From contig CALUFM010000002.1 in assembly GCA_944319935.1 (NCBI GenBank), positions 167,614 to 231,613 on the forward strand: a stretch of 64,000 nucleotides of DNA. The letters are read 5' to 3'. The first letter of the stretch is position 1. The number at the start of each line of letters is the position of its first letter. Source of the DNA: an uncultured Prevotella sp. GTDB taxonomy: Bacteria; Bacteroidota; Bacteroidia; Bacteroidales; Bacteroidaceae. The notes below the pieces were generated by a model. The model saw nothing but the letters and a program-made list of their open reading frames with translations, was not told the origin of the DNA and ran no database searches. The translations under genes were made by a program, and so were the position numbers. Positions 8,790 through 17,804 of this stretch are shown piece after piece.

Positions 8790-10067
8790 ATGGTTAAACC
8801 TTTGGCTGAAAGACTGAGACCGAAGACGCTAGACGAATATATAGGTCAGAAGCATCTTGTTGGTGAAAACGCCGTCCTCCGCAACATGATTGAAGCGGGC
8901 AGGGTGGTGTCTTTTATACTATGGGGACCGCCAGGTGTCGGCAAGACCACTTTGGCTCTCATAGTCGCCAACCAATTGAAAGTCCCTTTTTACACGCTTA
9001 GCGCAGTGTCAAGCGGAGTCAAGGAGGTGAGGGATGTCATCGACAAGGCGAAACATTCTGGCTTTTTCAACAGCAATGCGCCCGTTTTGTTCATTGACGA
9101 GATACATCGTTTTAGCAAAAGCCAGCAAGACTCGTTGTTGGCGGCCGTGGAGCAGGGGGTCGTGACGCTTATAGGCGCGACCACTGAAAATCCCTCGTTT
9201 GAAGTTATAAGGCCGTTGCTATCGCGATGCCAGCTTTATGTGCTGAAGTCTTTGGAGAAAGAAGACTTGCTTGAATTGTTGCACCGTGCGGTGACAGAAG
9301 ATGCAGAGCTGAAGAAGCTTGACATCCGTTTGAAGGAGACAGGCGCATTATTGAGGTATAGTGGCGGTGACGCACGCAAGTTGCTTAACATTCTTGAACT
9401 TGTTGTCGGAGCGGCCAAGAAAACCCCGATAGAGATTACTGATGAGGACGTGGAAAGATGCTTGCAGCGTAATCCGCTCGCATATGACAAGGATGGTGAA
9501 ATGCATTATGACATCATTTCAGCTTTCATCAAGAGCATAAGGGGGGCTGACCCTGATGCGGCATTGTACTGGTTGGCACGTATGATAGAAGGAGGGGAAG
9601 ACCCTAAATTCATCGCACGCAGGTTGCTGATAAGCGCAGCCGAGGATGTTGGCCTGGCTAATCCTAACGCATTGCTGTTGGCTAATGCGGCGTTTGACGC
9701 AGTAAGCAAGATAGGATGGCCTGAGGGGCGTATCCCGTTGGCGGAAGTAACCGTATATCTTGCAACGAGCGCGAAGAGCAATTCTGCTTATTGCGGTATT
9801 GCGGATGCTTTGAGCTTGGTAAAAAAGACTGGCAATCAGCCAGTTCCGCTACACCTGCGCAATGCTCCAACGAAGCTGATGGCTGACCTTGGTTACCATG
9901 ACGGCTATAAATATGTGCATGATTATCCGGGCAACTTCGCCGTCCAACAGTATCTTCCTGACGCATTGAGCGATGAGCGGATATGGCATGCCGGTCATTC
10001 ACCGTCAGAAGAGAAGATGTATCAACGTATGTTGCAATGTTGGGGAGACAGGTATAAGGATGAATGA
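8790..10067 (+). CDS. rarA: Replication-associated recombination protein A (RarA/MgsA), AAA+ ATPase
   Basis: A 425-residue clamp-loader-like AAA+ ATPase that acts at stalled replication forks and on gapped DNA together with SSB. Walker A is GPPGVGKTT (46-54), Walker B is VLFIDEIHRF (about 97-106), sensor 1 is GATTENPSFEV. The C-terminal half has the RarA oligomerisation region, including LARMIEGGEDPKFIARRLL and YHDGYKYVHDYPGNFA. Length matches the family. The start is set by the -7 box 10 bp upstream and by homology of the N-terminus (PLAERLRPKTLDEYIGQ). It probably heads an operon with the dehydrogenase 34 bp downstream. Confidence 0.97.
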   Translation: MVKPLAERLRPKTLDEYIGQKHLVGENAVLRNMIEAGRVVSFILWGPPGVGKTTLALIVANQLKVPFYTLSAVSSGVKEVRDVIDKAKHSGFFNSNAPVLFIDEIHRFSKSQQDSLLAAVEQGVVTLIGATTENPSFEVIRPLLSRCQLYVLKSLEKEDLLELLHRAVTEDAELKKLDIRLKETGALLRYSGGDARKLLNILELVVGAAKKTPIEITDEDVERCLQRNPLAYDKDGEMHYDIISAFIKSIRGADPDAALYWLARMIEGGEDPKFIARRLLISAAEDVGLANPNALLLANAAFDAVSKIGWPEGRIPLAEVTVYLATSAKSNSAYCGIADALSLVKKTGNQPVPLHLRNAPTKLMADLGYHDGYKYVHDYPGNFAVQQYLPDALSDERIWHAGHSPSEEKMYQRMLQCWGDRYKDE

Positions 10068-10101
10068 TGATTGTTAAATAATTTCTTATTTTATTGATAA
10101 A

Positions 10102-11055
10102 ATGAAGATTGTTGTTTTAGATGGATATAGCGTAAATCCTGGAGATTTGTCTTGGAGTGCGCTTGAGGAATGTGGCGAAGTGACAGTCTACGACCGCACA
10201 AGTCCTTGTGACGTTGTTGAGAGGGCTGGAACTGCGGACGCCGTATTGACAAATAAGGTTGTCATTTCAGAAGAAGTGATGTCGAAACTTCCGAACTTGA
10301 AATATATCGGCGTCTTGGCCACAGGCTACAATGTCGTTGATGCTGACGCTGCGGCGCGTCGCGGAGTTGTTGTTACGAATGTTCCTGCTTATAGTACGAA
10401 CAGCGTGGTGCAGATGACTTTTGCCCATATATTGAACATGACAAACCGTGTCGCGCATTATGCACGTGAAAACCGTGAGGGCAAATGGAGCGCGTCACCT
10501 GACTTTTGCTATTGGGACACTTGCCTTGACGAGCTTGCGGGGCGGACTTTGGGCGTTGTCGGATTGGGTAATATAGGATACAAAGTTGCTTGCTTGGCGC
10601 GTGATTTCGGTATGGACGTGTTTGCGTGTACGAGTAAGAATTCGGCAAGCCTGCCCACAGGGATACAGAAAACGACATTTGAAGGTCTGCTTGGAATAAG
10701 TGACATATTGACGCTTCACTGCCCTTTGACGAAGGAAACTAAAGAGATGATAAACAAGGCGACGCTTGACCGCATGAAGCATGGCGCGTTGTTGATAAAT
10801 ACCGGGCGTGGCGCATTGGTGAATGAGGCGGATGTGGCAGACGCCCTTGTTTCCGGACAGCTTGGAGGATACGGTGCGGATGTTATGCAGGAAGAGCCTC
10901 CCCGTGCGGACAATCCGCTTTTGAATGCCCCGAATTCATACATAACTCCACATATTGCATGGGCTACCACTGCAGCGCGTAAACGTTTGATGGCTGTGGC
11001 TTCGGCCAACGTCAAGGCGTTTGTCGGAGGCAAACCTGTCAATGTGGTTGGCTGA
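10102..11055 (+). CDS. D-2-hydroxyacid dehydrogenase (glycerate/hydroxypyruvate reductase type)
   Basis: A 317-residue NAD-dependent D-isomer-specific 2-hydroxyacid dehydrogenase. The Rossmann loop is GLGNIG (154-159). The catalytic Arg is R236 in NTGRGALVNE, the Glu lies in DVMQEEPP, and the catalytic His is H284 in TPHIAW. The substrate-side motif LATGYNVVDADAA is that of the glycerate dehydrogenase (HprA) subgroup, which interconverts hydroxypyruvate and D-glycerate. Exact substrate specificity is inferred from that resemblance. It lies 34 bp after rarA, and its TGA overlaps the next gene's ATG by one base, which suggests translational coupling. Confidence 0.93.
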   Translation: MKIVVLDGYSVNPGDLSWSALEECGEVTVYDRTSPCDVVERAGTADAVLTNKVVISEEVMSKLPNLKYIGVLATGYNVVDADAAARRGVVVTNVPAYSTNSVVQMTFAHILNMTNRVAHYARENREGKWSASPDFCYWDTCLDELAGRTLGVVGLGNIGYKVACLARDFGMDVFACTSKNSASLPTGIQKTTFEGLLGISDILTLHCPLTKETKEMINKATLDRMKHGALLINTGRGALVNEADVADALVSGQLGGYGADVMQEEPPRADNPLLNAPNSYITPHIAWATTAARKRLMAVASANVKAFVGGKPVNVVG

Positions 11056-11666
11056 TGAATACAATACAGATTGTCATAGAGTTTCTTGGTACGTTCGCTT
11101 TTGCCATATCAGGCATTCGTTGGGCGGCAAACAAGGACTTTGACTGGTTTGGGGGATACGTTGTAGGTCTGGCTACCGCCATAGGCGGAGGTACGATCAG
11201 GGATGTTATGCTTGGCGTGACACCGTTTTGGATGACCAATGCTCTTTATTTAATATGTACTGCGGCGGCGTTGCTTACGGTGATAGCTTTCAAGAAAGCC
11301 ATTGTCAGGTTTACAAATACATGGTTCCTGTTTGATACGCTTGGCTTGGGATTATTCACTGTGGCCGGGATGCAAAAGACATTGTATGAGGGTTTCCCTT
11401 TTTGGGTTGCCATAATAATGGGATGCATAACCGGGGCTGCTGGTGGTGTGATACGTGATGTCTTGATAAACGAAGTCCCGTTGATTTTCCGTAAGGAGAT
11501 ATATGCAATGGCTTGCATTGCTGGTGGCGTGGCGTATTATTTGGGTTTATGGTCAGGACTTAGTGTTGAGATTACGGCGATAATTAGTTTTGCCGTGGTG
11601 GTGATAGTGAGGCTTATGGCTGTTAAATTCCATATTTCTTTGCCGCACCTCCATGATGAGGGATGA
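11055..11666 (+). CDS. Trimeric intracellular cation channel (TRIC/YicG, UPF0126) family membrane protein
   Basis: A 203-residue integral membrane protein with about seven hydrophobic segments. The two glycine-rich family motifs are present: AIGGGTIRDVMLG (about 35-47) and AAGGVIRDVLINE (about 122-134). They mark the internal duplication of the TRIC fold. Bacterial members form trimeric cation-permeable pores, but their physiological role is unsettled; glycine uptake has been suggested for relatives. Coupled to the upstream dehydrogenase by a one-base overlap and closed by a strong terminator. Confidence 0.9.
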   Translation: MNTIQIVIEFLGTFAFAISGIRWAANKDFDWFGGYVVGLATAIGGGTIRDVMLGVTPFWMTNALYLICTAAALLTVIAFKKAIVRFTNTWFLFDTLGLGLFTVAGMQKTLYEGFPFWVAIIMGCITGAAGGVIRDVLINEVPLIFRKEIYAMACIAGGVAYYLGLWSGLSVEITAIISFAVVVIVRLMAVKFHISLPHLHDEG

Positions 11667-11669
11667 AGA

Positions 11670-11713
11670 AAAACGGCACTACTGTTATTTAAAGCAGTAG
11701 TGCCGTTTTTTTG
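11670..11713. terminator. Rho-independent terminator, 15-bp stem
   Basis: AAAACGGCACTACTG (11670-11684) pairs perfectly with 11695-11709 and continues into a T run. It ends the rarA operon and can also serve the leftward TPR gene that stops at 11736. Confidence 0.88.
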
Positions 11714-11735
11714 TTATCCCCTTGTTGAGGAACTT

Positions 11736-13406
11736 TTATTTTGAATATTTGTCAATAAACTGTTGCGCCTGCGGGTTGCCGAGCTGCTTGGCTTTTTCGA
11801 GATTGGCCAGCCCCGGGCTTTTGTCTCCTTTCTGTATTTGCGCCAATCCGAGCAAAAGATACCCGTCAGAGTAGTCAGGTGCCAGTTTGATACATCTGTT
11901 AGCGGTGCCTATGGCGTCGTCAAAAAGGTTTACCCTTAGTTGCAATGAGGCCATTTCGGCGTAGTAAGTAGGCTCTTGCGGGGCGCGCATGATGGCTGCT
12001 GCCATGTCAGCCAAGGCCTGTTGGTATAGTTTCGCTTTTACTTCCACTTGACTTCGGATGTAATAGAAGTTTGCGCCAAGCCTTTGGCCTGCCAGAATTT
12101 CATAGCGTGTATAGTCGAACACGGCAAGACGGAAGCTGTCAGCCGCGTTGTAAGCTTCGGCGCGTGCCAGGAAGTATGGGGCTGCGTCGCGTATGTGAAG
12201 GCTGTCGGTGTTGTTTATCGCACTGTCGAGCAATGCGATGATTTCTTTTTGCGGAGCTTTCATCATCATCTTGCATTGAGCCGCTTCGTAAAATAGTTCG
12301 GGTGCGCGCATCGGTGTTTCCATTAGTTGGATGAATGTGTCGTAAGCCTGTTGGTAATTGCCTTGGGCGAATGTTATTTGTGCCTGTTGATGCCTGTAAG
12401 TTGGCAATGGGTTCAGTGAAAGTGCCTTGTTGGTTTCTTCGGCAGCTTTGTCGAGCGTCCAGGCCTCGTAGGGCATGTTGGCTTTGTATGTCAGTTTGTC
12501 GTATATTATTTTCCCGTAGCTTGCGTGTGCCTCGTCTTTCTTGTCCACCTGCTTTATTGCCGAGGTCATGGTTTCGGCCGCTCCGTCAAAATTGTTGTTG
12601 TTGACTTGGAAGCGGGCCAATGATGAATACCCGTCTATCAATGTCGGGTATTTTGCAATGAAGTCATGCGCTATGGCCGGGTGTTTTATCGAGTCGCCGT
12701 TTTGTTCGGCCATTATCAGCATTAGTTGGGCGTCACTTTGTTTCTGTGGAAGTGCCGGCGGTATGCCTATTTGGCGCAATGTAGGGTCGCTCAGCGCGAA
12801 ACCTGTGGTGGTAAGCCCCATGATGTAGTTGGCATCTATGGCGTGGATGTCTGTTGACGTGGCTGACAACTTCATCAAGCCTATTATCTGCCCGTTTTCG
12901 TTTACGAACGGACATGAGGCTGATTGGCTTGGTGCTTGGAATTTGAAAATGTAATAGGCGTATTTGTCCATGAACGTCTCGACATTCTTGACAGTCGCTT
13001 TTACAGGCTGTTTGCCGTCACCATTGTATGTTATGAGCCATGTCGTGTCTCCTGCTTTTGCAGGTGTGGCGGCTATGGCGAGAGGTTCGGCCTTGATGCC
13101 GTCAATCTTGAATTTGGCCATGTCGTACAGTTCGTCAGTTCCAAGCATGCGTGAAACATCGGCGTTGTGCCCCTTGTGGTCTGTCACTGTTGCCTTTGCC
13201 GCTCCTATGAAAGGCTCTAAAGAACTTATGGCCGTGCCGTTATTGTCGGTCAATACGCAGTTGCTTTCAGCCAATACGCTTCCGTCCGCTTTGTATGTCG
13301 TAAGCTTCAATACGGATTTGTGGGCATTTTTTATGTCTGCTGTTTGTGCCATGCATTGCATGCAGCCGATAATGATTGTTGCGATGAGTACGCTTATGTG
13401 TTTCAT
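11736..13406 (-). CDS. Exported trypsin-fold pseudoprotease with C-terminal TPR repeats
   Basis: A 556-residue exported protein with a signal peptide (1-21, ending CMAQ). Residues 25-200 look like an HtrA/trypsin-type chymotrypsin fold. CPFVNENGQIIGLM aligns with the usual GNSGGPLVNxxGxVIGI, but the position of the catalytic serine reads alanine (SASCPFV), and no clear catalytic His or Asp context is visible. It is therefore probably not a protease. Residues 225-550 are TPR-like helical repeats, for example APDYSDGYLLLGLAQIQKGD. A periplasmic scaffold that binds peptides or proteins is a reasonable inference. Monocistronic, with a terminator downstream and a 480-bp intergenic region upstream. 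Confidence 0.75.
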   Translation of the reverse strand: MKHISVLIATIIIGCMQCMAQTADIKNAHKSVLKLTTYKADGSVLAESNCVLTDNNGTAISSLEPFIGAAKATVTDHKGHNADVSRMLGTDELYDMAKFKIDGIKAEPLAIAATPAKAGDTTWLITYNGDGKQPVKATVKNVETFMDKYAYYIFKFQAPSQSASCPFVNENGQIIGLMKLSATSTDIHAIDANYIMGLTTTGFALSDPTLRQIGIPPALPQKQSDAQLMLIMAEQNGDSIKHPAIAHDFIAKYPTLIDGYSSLARFQVNNNNFDGAAETMTSAIKQVDKKDEAHASYGKIIYDKLTYKANMPYEAWTLDKAAEETNKALSLNPLPTYRHQQAQITFAQGNYQQAYDTFIQLMETPMRAPELFYEAAQCKMMMKAPQKEIIALLDSAINNTDSLHIRDAAPYFLARAEAYNAADSFRLAVFDYTRYEILAGQRLGANFYYIRSQVEVKAKLYQQALADMAAAIMRAPQEPTYYAEMASLQLRVNLFDDAIGTANRCIKLAPDYSDGYLLLGLAQIQKGDKSPGLANLEKAKQLGNPQAQQFIDKYSK

Positions 13407-13644
13407 CTTCTTATATTTATATTTTAGGTTTTATGCTTTGCGGTAACAAACTGACAGCCAAGTGATTGACGGAATGCTTGAAAGCTGGAGCCAGTTTCTT
13501 CTTGACTGTTGTAAGTGTCGTGTTGCCGACAATATTTGTTTTTTGTCTGCAAAGGTAGAATAAATCTTCGGATATGCAAATTGATGTGTTGTCTTTTTGC
13601 GTGTAATGCCATTTCTCTGTTTTTCAGCCATATTTGCTTGTAAT

Positions 13645-13682
13645 GTGATTCGTGGCATTTCGCAACGCGAAATGCCACGAAT
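13645..13682. repeat. 22-bp repeat unit followed by its inverted copy (16-bp hairpin)
   Basis: One unit (13645-13666) is followed at once by an inverted copy. ATTCGTGGCATTTCGC (13648-13663) pairs without mismatch with 13667-13682, leaving the loop AAC, which is the last three bases of the unit. The same arrangement occurs at 20919-20954 and 54253-54291. There is no T run, so it does not look like an ordinary terminator. Confidence 0.6.
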
Positions 13683-13760
13683 GGCGAGGCAAAAGGTTGC
13701 ATATCGCATCGTGAAACGCTACCTTTTATTTTTACGGATTTTGATTGATTTGTGCAGTTG

Positions 13761-13819
13761 ATATTTGTGTCCGCTAAAACTTTTTATTCCAGATAAGAAG
13801 TTTTAGCGGACACAAATAT
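13761..13819. repeat. 22-bp perfect inverted repeat with 15-nt loop
   Basis: The arm at 13761-13782, containing TTTGTGTCCGCTAAAACTT, is exactly complementary to 13798-13819. No U tract follows on either strand, so this could be a cruciform site, a protein-binding dyad, or a residue of a small palindromic mobile element. It lies about 70 bp past the recN stop. Confidence 0.7.
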
Positions 13820-13890
13820 TGAAAGTTGGAATTTATATTTGTATGGCTTATCTCAATGGAAAACCATTTGCAAAACTTCAAAGGTTGTGG

Positions 13891-15579
13891 CTATGTGTTT
13901 TGCTTTGATTTTAACAACTCTTTCGCGTTGTTTACCGCGGCTTCCGTTATTTCAGAGCCGCTTAACATCTGGGCGATTTCTTTCACCCGCTCGTCGGCGG
14001 TGAGCATGTTCATGCGGCTGGTCGTACCGCTTTCGCCCTCTTCTTTGTACACTTTATAGTGCGTAGTGCCTTTGGCGGCGATTTGGGGAAGGTGGGTTAT
14101 GCTGATGACTTGCCGTTCGGCCAAGGCCATTTCCTGCATTATGTCGGCCATCTTTTCAGCAATCTTGCCGCTTACGCCAGTGTCGATTTCATCGAATATT
14201 ATGGTTGGCAGTTTCACCGCTCCGCTTATCATTGCTTTAAGCGACAGCATGACTCGTGCGATTTCGCCGCCTGAAGCCACTTGGGCTACCGGCTGCATGG
14301 GAGTGCTTGTGTTCGCGCTGAACAAGAATGCTACACGATCGTGTCCGTCTGCGCCAAGCTCCTTGTTTTCAATTGATATGGTAAAACGCACCTTGGGTAT
14401 GCCTAATGCCATCAGCCTTTCTGGCATTTCTTTTTCTATGGCTTTTGCTGCTTTGGCGCGTGTAGATGTCAGTTGGTCGGCAAGAAGTCCGCATTCGTTG
14501 GACAACTTCTGTTCTTTTTCAAGCAGTTCTGCCATCTCCTCATCGCTGTTGTCAATGCGGTTGAGTTTCGCTTCCATGTCGGTTTGCAATGAAAGCAATT
14601 CGTCTATTGTGGTGACGTTGTGTTTTTGCTCAAGGGAATATATCTTGTCGAGCGTAGAGTTGACCTGCTCCAGGCGTTGCGGGTCAAATTCAATGTTGGC
14701 GGCATTAGTGCTGACCTCTTGCAAAATGTCTTTCAATTCTATGTAGCAGCTTTCCATACGTTCGGCAAGAGCCTTTGTTTCGGGATAAATGTCGGTTACG
14801 TTTTCAAGTGAGCGCACGGCATCTTTCAGTTTGTCTGTAATTCCGCTGTGTTCTTCGTTGCCATTGTTGTTTGCGGCAAGGATGTTTTCCACGCAATAAA
14901 GGGCTGTCTTGATTTCTTCCACATGGTTGAGCATGTCGCCTTCATGTTCAAGCTCTTCTTGCATTCCTGGTTTCAGTCCAGCATCTACAAGTTCTTTGAG
15001 TTGGAAACGTATAAAGTCTTCGTTCTTTTTGTTTTCTTCCGTTTCCTCGCGCATTCGCATGACTTCTTTCCTTACAGATTTCAGTTTTGCGAAACACTCT
15101 TTGTATTTTTCCAATAATGGCTTGTTTTCGGCAATGATGTCAATAACGTTAAGCTGGAAATTCTCTTCATTCAAAAGAAGGTTCTGATGCTGGCTGTGTA
15201 TGTCGATAAGCTGGCTGCCGAGCATGCGCATGGTTGACAATGGCACGGGCGTGTCGTTGATGAAAGCCCTGCTTTTTCCTGTCGGGCTAATCTCGCGTCG
15301 GAGTATGCAGTCGTCAGCGTCATAATCTATGCCGCAGTCGTTGAAGAAGTTTTCCATGCCATATCGGCTGATGTCAAAATGCGCTTCTATCACGCATTTA
15401 TGTGTATTTAGCTTGATGCATTTCGTGTCAGCCCGTTGCCCTAAAAGCAGGTTGATAGCTCCGAGGATGATACTTTTGCCGGCTCCCGTTTCACCTGTTA
15501 TGACAGAGAAGCCCGGATTGAACGGAATGTCGAGAGTGTCGATAAGTGTGAAGTTGTTGATGTATAATTGCTTGAGCAT
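13891..15579 (-). CDS. recN: DNA repair protein RecN
   Basis: A 562-residue SMC-like ATPase involved in double-strand break repair. Walker A is GETGAGKS (29-36), the ABC-type signature is VASGGEIARVMLS (about 440-452), and Walker B is IIFDEIDTGVSG (about 462-473). Between them is a long helical region of charged heptads (about 150-380) forming the coiled coil. Length is normal for the family. It is the last gene of a leftward series dnaN / exonuclease / coaBC / DUF4835 / recN, starting 21 bp after the DUF4835 stop. Confidence 0.97.
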   Translation of the reverse strand: MLKQLYINNFTLIDTLDIPFNPGFSVITGETGAGKSIILGAINLLLGQRADTKCIKLNTHKCVIEAHFDISRYGMENFFNDCGIDYDADDCILRREISPTGKSRAFINDTPVPLSTMRMLGSQLIDIHSQHQNLLLNEENFQLNVIDIIAENKPLLEKYKECFAKLKSVRKEVMRMREETEENKKNEDFIRFQLKELVDAGLKPGMQEELEHEGDMLNHVEEIKTALYCVENILAANNNGNEEHSGITDKLKDAVRSLENVTDIYPETKALAERMESCYIELKDILQEVSTNAANIEFDPQRLEQVNSTLDKIYSLEQKHNVTTIDELLSLQTDMEAKLNRIDNSDEEMAELLEKEQKLSNECGLLADQLTSTRAKAAKAIEKEMPERLMALGIPKVRFTISIENKELGADGHDRVAFLFSANTSTPMQPVAQVASGGEIARVMLSLKAMISGAVKLPTIIFDEIDTGVSGKIAEKMADIMQEMALAERQVISITHLPQIAAKGTTHYKVYKEEGESGTTSRMNMLTADERVKEIAQMLSGSEITEAAVNNAKELLKSKQNT

Positions 15580-15600
15580 GGTTTGTCGTGAATGAAGGGA

Positions 15601-16503
15601 TTATTTCTTTATGTTTTCCCAATAGTTGCTTTGTGAAGGATTGATGGAAAACAGCACTTCATAAATTGCTTCTTTTTCTTTTGGAGTCCCTTTGCCTTTG
15701 TATATGTTGCAAAGCTCGTCTTTTTTGTAGTCTGTCCATATCTGGGGCAACATGCTGAGCGGCTTGTCCTCGTGCGCCTTTTTGAGCAATGTTTGTATGG
15801 CAGTGGATATGTTTGTGCGTCCACGGTCGGCGTTATTGGCCATTTCGTCAAGCCCGGTGCGGTAATAGTCATATTGCAGTTGGCGGAATGGTTGCATCGC
15901 TCCGTCAAGGTAATCGTTGATTATGGCAAACCTGTTGCGGTCGTTGTCGAAGGCTTTCCACCCCGTGAAGTTCAGGTTTTGGGCGTTGTTTGTCAGGTTG
16001 AGGCATCTTTGCAGGACGTCTTCTCCTCCCATAGGGGAGAAGCTGTCAAGGTTGAGCCCGATGATGAGATACGCATAATATGCAATCAATGCGGTCAACT
16101 GGTTGTCAACCATCTCTTCATTGAAGTTGAGTTGGTCGAATTGGGCGAACTCGAAGTTGAATTCTCCGTCTTGGTTGTTATATAATGTTGATGTGTATGC
16201 GGAGTTGTAAACAGGCCTGTTGGCTTGTATTAGAGCCGTGCATGTGAACAAGTTGGATGATTGGTCGTATTGGGTTACGGTAATATTGAAGTTGCAGGCA
16301 ATCCTTTCGTTTTTCTGGAATTGCAGCGATGTCCATTGTCGGTCATTGATGAATTGTTCAAGTGTTTCTTGCAAGTTGTCGAAGACACTTGCGTCAGTGC
16401 CTTGTATCTGGTTGTGGTTTATTGTCACTTTTGCCAAAAGCTCTTGTGCGTTGGCATGCGTAAACAAGGCGAATAGGCCTGCAACCAATAGTATAAATTT
16501 CAT
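15601..16503 (-). CDS. DUF4835 family exported protein
   Basis: A 300-residue exported protein with a signal peptide (MKFILLVAGLFALFTHANAQ). The body contains the recognisable DUF4835 stretches ELLAKVTINHNQIQGTD, LFTCTALIQANRPVYNSAY, YYAYLIIGLNLDSFSP and GWKAFDNDRNRFAIINDY. Bacteroidetes encode this protein next to coaBC and recN. I recall the family being linked to type IX secretion under the name PorD, but that is from memory and uncertain. An in-frame ATG at 16518 would add five residues (MQVRK). The chosen start gives a standard signal peptide. The gap to coaBC is about 30 bp, so cotranscription is likely. Confidence 0.85.
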   Translation of the reverse strand: MKFILLVAGLFALFTHANAQELLAKVTINHNQIQGTDASVFDNLQETLEQFINDRQWTSLQFQKNERIACNFNITVTQYDQSSNLFTCTALIQANRPVYNSAYTSTLYNNQDGEFNFEFAQFDQLNFNEEMVDNQLTALIAYYAYLIIGLNLDSFSPMGGEDVLQRCLNLTNNAQNLNFTGWKAFDNDRNRFAIINDYLDGAMQPFRQLQYDYYRTGLDEMANNADRGRTNISTAIQTLLKKAHEDKPLSMLPQIWTDYKKDELCNIYKGKGTPKEKEAIYEVLFSINPSQSNYWENIKK

Positions 16504-16530
16504 TTTTCTTACTTGCATGGCGTGTCCCGT

Positions 16531-17736
16531 TTAATGTTTTTGATTCAGTAATGTTGACATTTCATCGATTATGTCGCATGCAACTTCATGCTTGTTTTTC
16601 TTTTCGTATTCTTTTTCCAACGTTTCCGTGATAATCTTGATTTGGTTGTCGTCTGTCCTGAATGTCGTCCCCTCGTTGCGTGTAGAGTTGAGTACAATGA
16701 AGTCAAAATGCTTTTTTTCCAGCTTCGCTTTTGCATTTGCGTCTTCGTTGTCAGTTTCCAATGCGAATCCGATTAGTATTTGTCCGTTGCATTTTCTTTT
16801 GCCAAGTTCTTCAGCAATGTCATGCGTCGGGCTTAACCGTATCGTGAGGTCGTCCTTCCCGCGTTTGATTTTTTTGTCAGAAACATTCTCCGGCTTGAAA
16901 TCCGCCACTGCGGCGCAAAGTATCGCGGCATCGCAGCCATTGAATTTATTTGTGGCCGCATTGTACATTTCTTGGCAGTTCTCCACGTTTATACGGTGTA
17001 TTTTCTTGGAACATCCGATGCTTACAGGGCCGCTTACGAGTGTTACGTCCGCTCCCCGCTTTGCGCATTCTTCTGCAATGGCGAAGCCCATCTTGCCGCT
17101 TGAATAGTTGCCGATGAATCTTACAGGGTCTATTTTTTCGTATGTAGGTCCTGCCGTTATCATGATTTTCTTGCCTCGGAGTTCGTCTTTCTTTTCATAG
17201 AAAAAATCATCAAGCGTGTTGACGATGCAATCTGGCTCTTCCATGCGGCCTTTCCCTTCAAGCCCGCTGGCAAGAAATCCACTTTGTGGTTCTATTATGA
17301 CGTTGCCGTATGACCGCAGTTTGTCAAGGTTCTGTTGGGTTGACGGGTGGGCATACATGTCAAGGTCCATTGCTGGGGCGATGAACACTGGGGCTTTCAT
17401 TGAAAGGTAAGTGGTTATGAGCATATTGTCTGCTATGCCGTTAGCCATTTTCCCGATTGTGCTTGCCGTGCATGGTGCAATCAGCATGGCGTCAGCCCAT
17501 AGCCCCAAGTCAACGTGGGAGTTCCAAGTACCGTCACGTTGTGAGAAAAACTCACTTATTACGGGTTTGTGTGTAAGTGCTGACAGGGTTATCGGTGTGA
17601 TGAATTCTTTTCCTGCGGGGGTTATAACGGTTTGCACTTCCGCTCCTCGCTTTATGAGTCCACGGATAATCAAGCATGCCTTGTAAGCCGCAATGCTGCC
17701 CGTTATTCCAAGTACGATTTTCTTGCCTTTCAACAT
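16531..17736 (-). CDS. coaBC: Bifunctional phosphopantothenoylcysteine decarboxylase / phosphopantothenate-cysteine ligase
   Basis: A 401-residue bifunctional enzyme for two consecutive steps of coenzyme A synthesis. The CoaC flavoprotein half (1-180) has VLGITGSIAAYKA, the active-site His in SHVDLGLWAD, and PAMDLDMY in the substrate-clamp position (PxMNxxMW in E. coli). The CoaB half begins near 190 with KIMITAGPTYEKIDPVRFIG and YSSGKMG for nucleotide binding, followed by LCAAVADFKP. Length is normal. It lies between the exonuclease and DUF4835 genes in the dnaN-recN series. Confidence 0.96.
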   Translation of the reverse strand: MLKGKKIVLGITGSIAAYKACLIIRGLIKRGAEVQTVITPAGKEFITPITLSALTHKPVISEFFSQRDGTWNSHVDLGLWADAMLIAPCTASTIGKMANGIADNMLITTYLSMKAPVFIAPAMDLDMYAHPSTQQNLDKLRSYGNVIIEPQSGFLASGLEGKGRMEEPDCIVNTLDDFFYEKKDELRGKKIMITAGPTYEKIDPVRFIGNYSSGKMGFAIAEECAKRGADVTLVSGPVSIGCSKKIHRINVENCQEMYNAATNKFNGCDAAILCAAVADFKPENVSDKKIKRGKDDLTIRLSPTHDIAEELGKRKCNGQILIGFALETDNEDANAKAKLEKKHFDFIVLNSTRNEGTTFRTDDNQIKIITETLEKEYEKKNKHEVACDIIDEMSTLLNQKH

Positions 17737-17804
17737 GGAGACTTAAAATTTAGAGATGAGAGTTGATAAAAACCTGCCTTTGTTTTTACGAACCAAGCAT
17801 TTTC

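Larger units (their letters stand above)
13407..13890. other. Intergenic region with two perfect inverted repeats, no gene
   Basis: About 480 bases between the pseudoprotease and recN. It holds a hairpin of the 22-bp repeat family (13645-13682) and a separate 22-bp inverted repeat (13761-13819). Two overlapping 92-codon frames on the minus strand were judged spurious. Confidence 0.6.

Noticed and set aside
13424..13709. Two overlapping 92-codon minus-strand ORFs
   Set aside because: They run across the perfect hairpin at 13645-13682 in two frames, have no start context and look like repeat-encoded frames.
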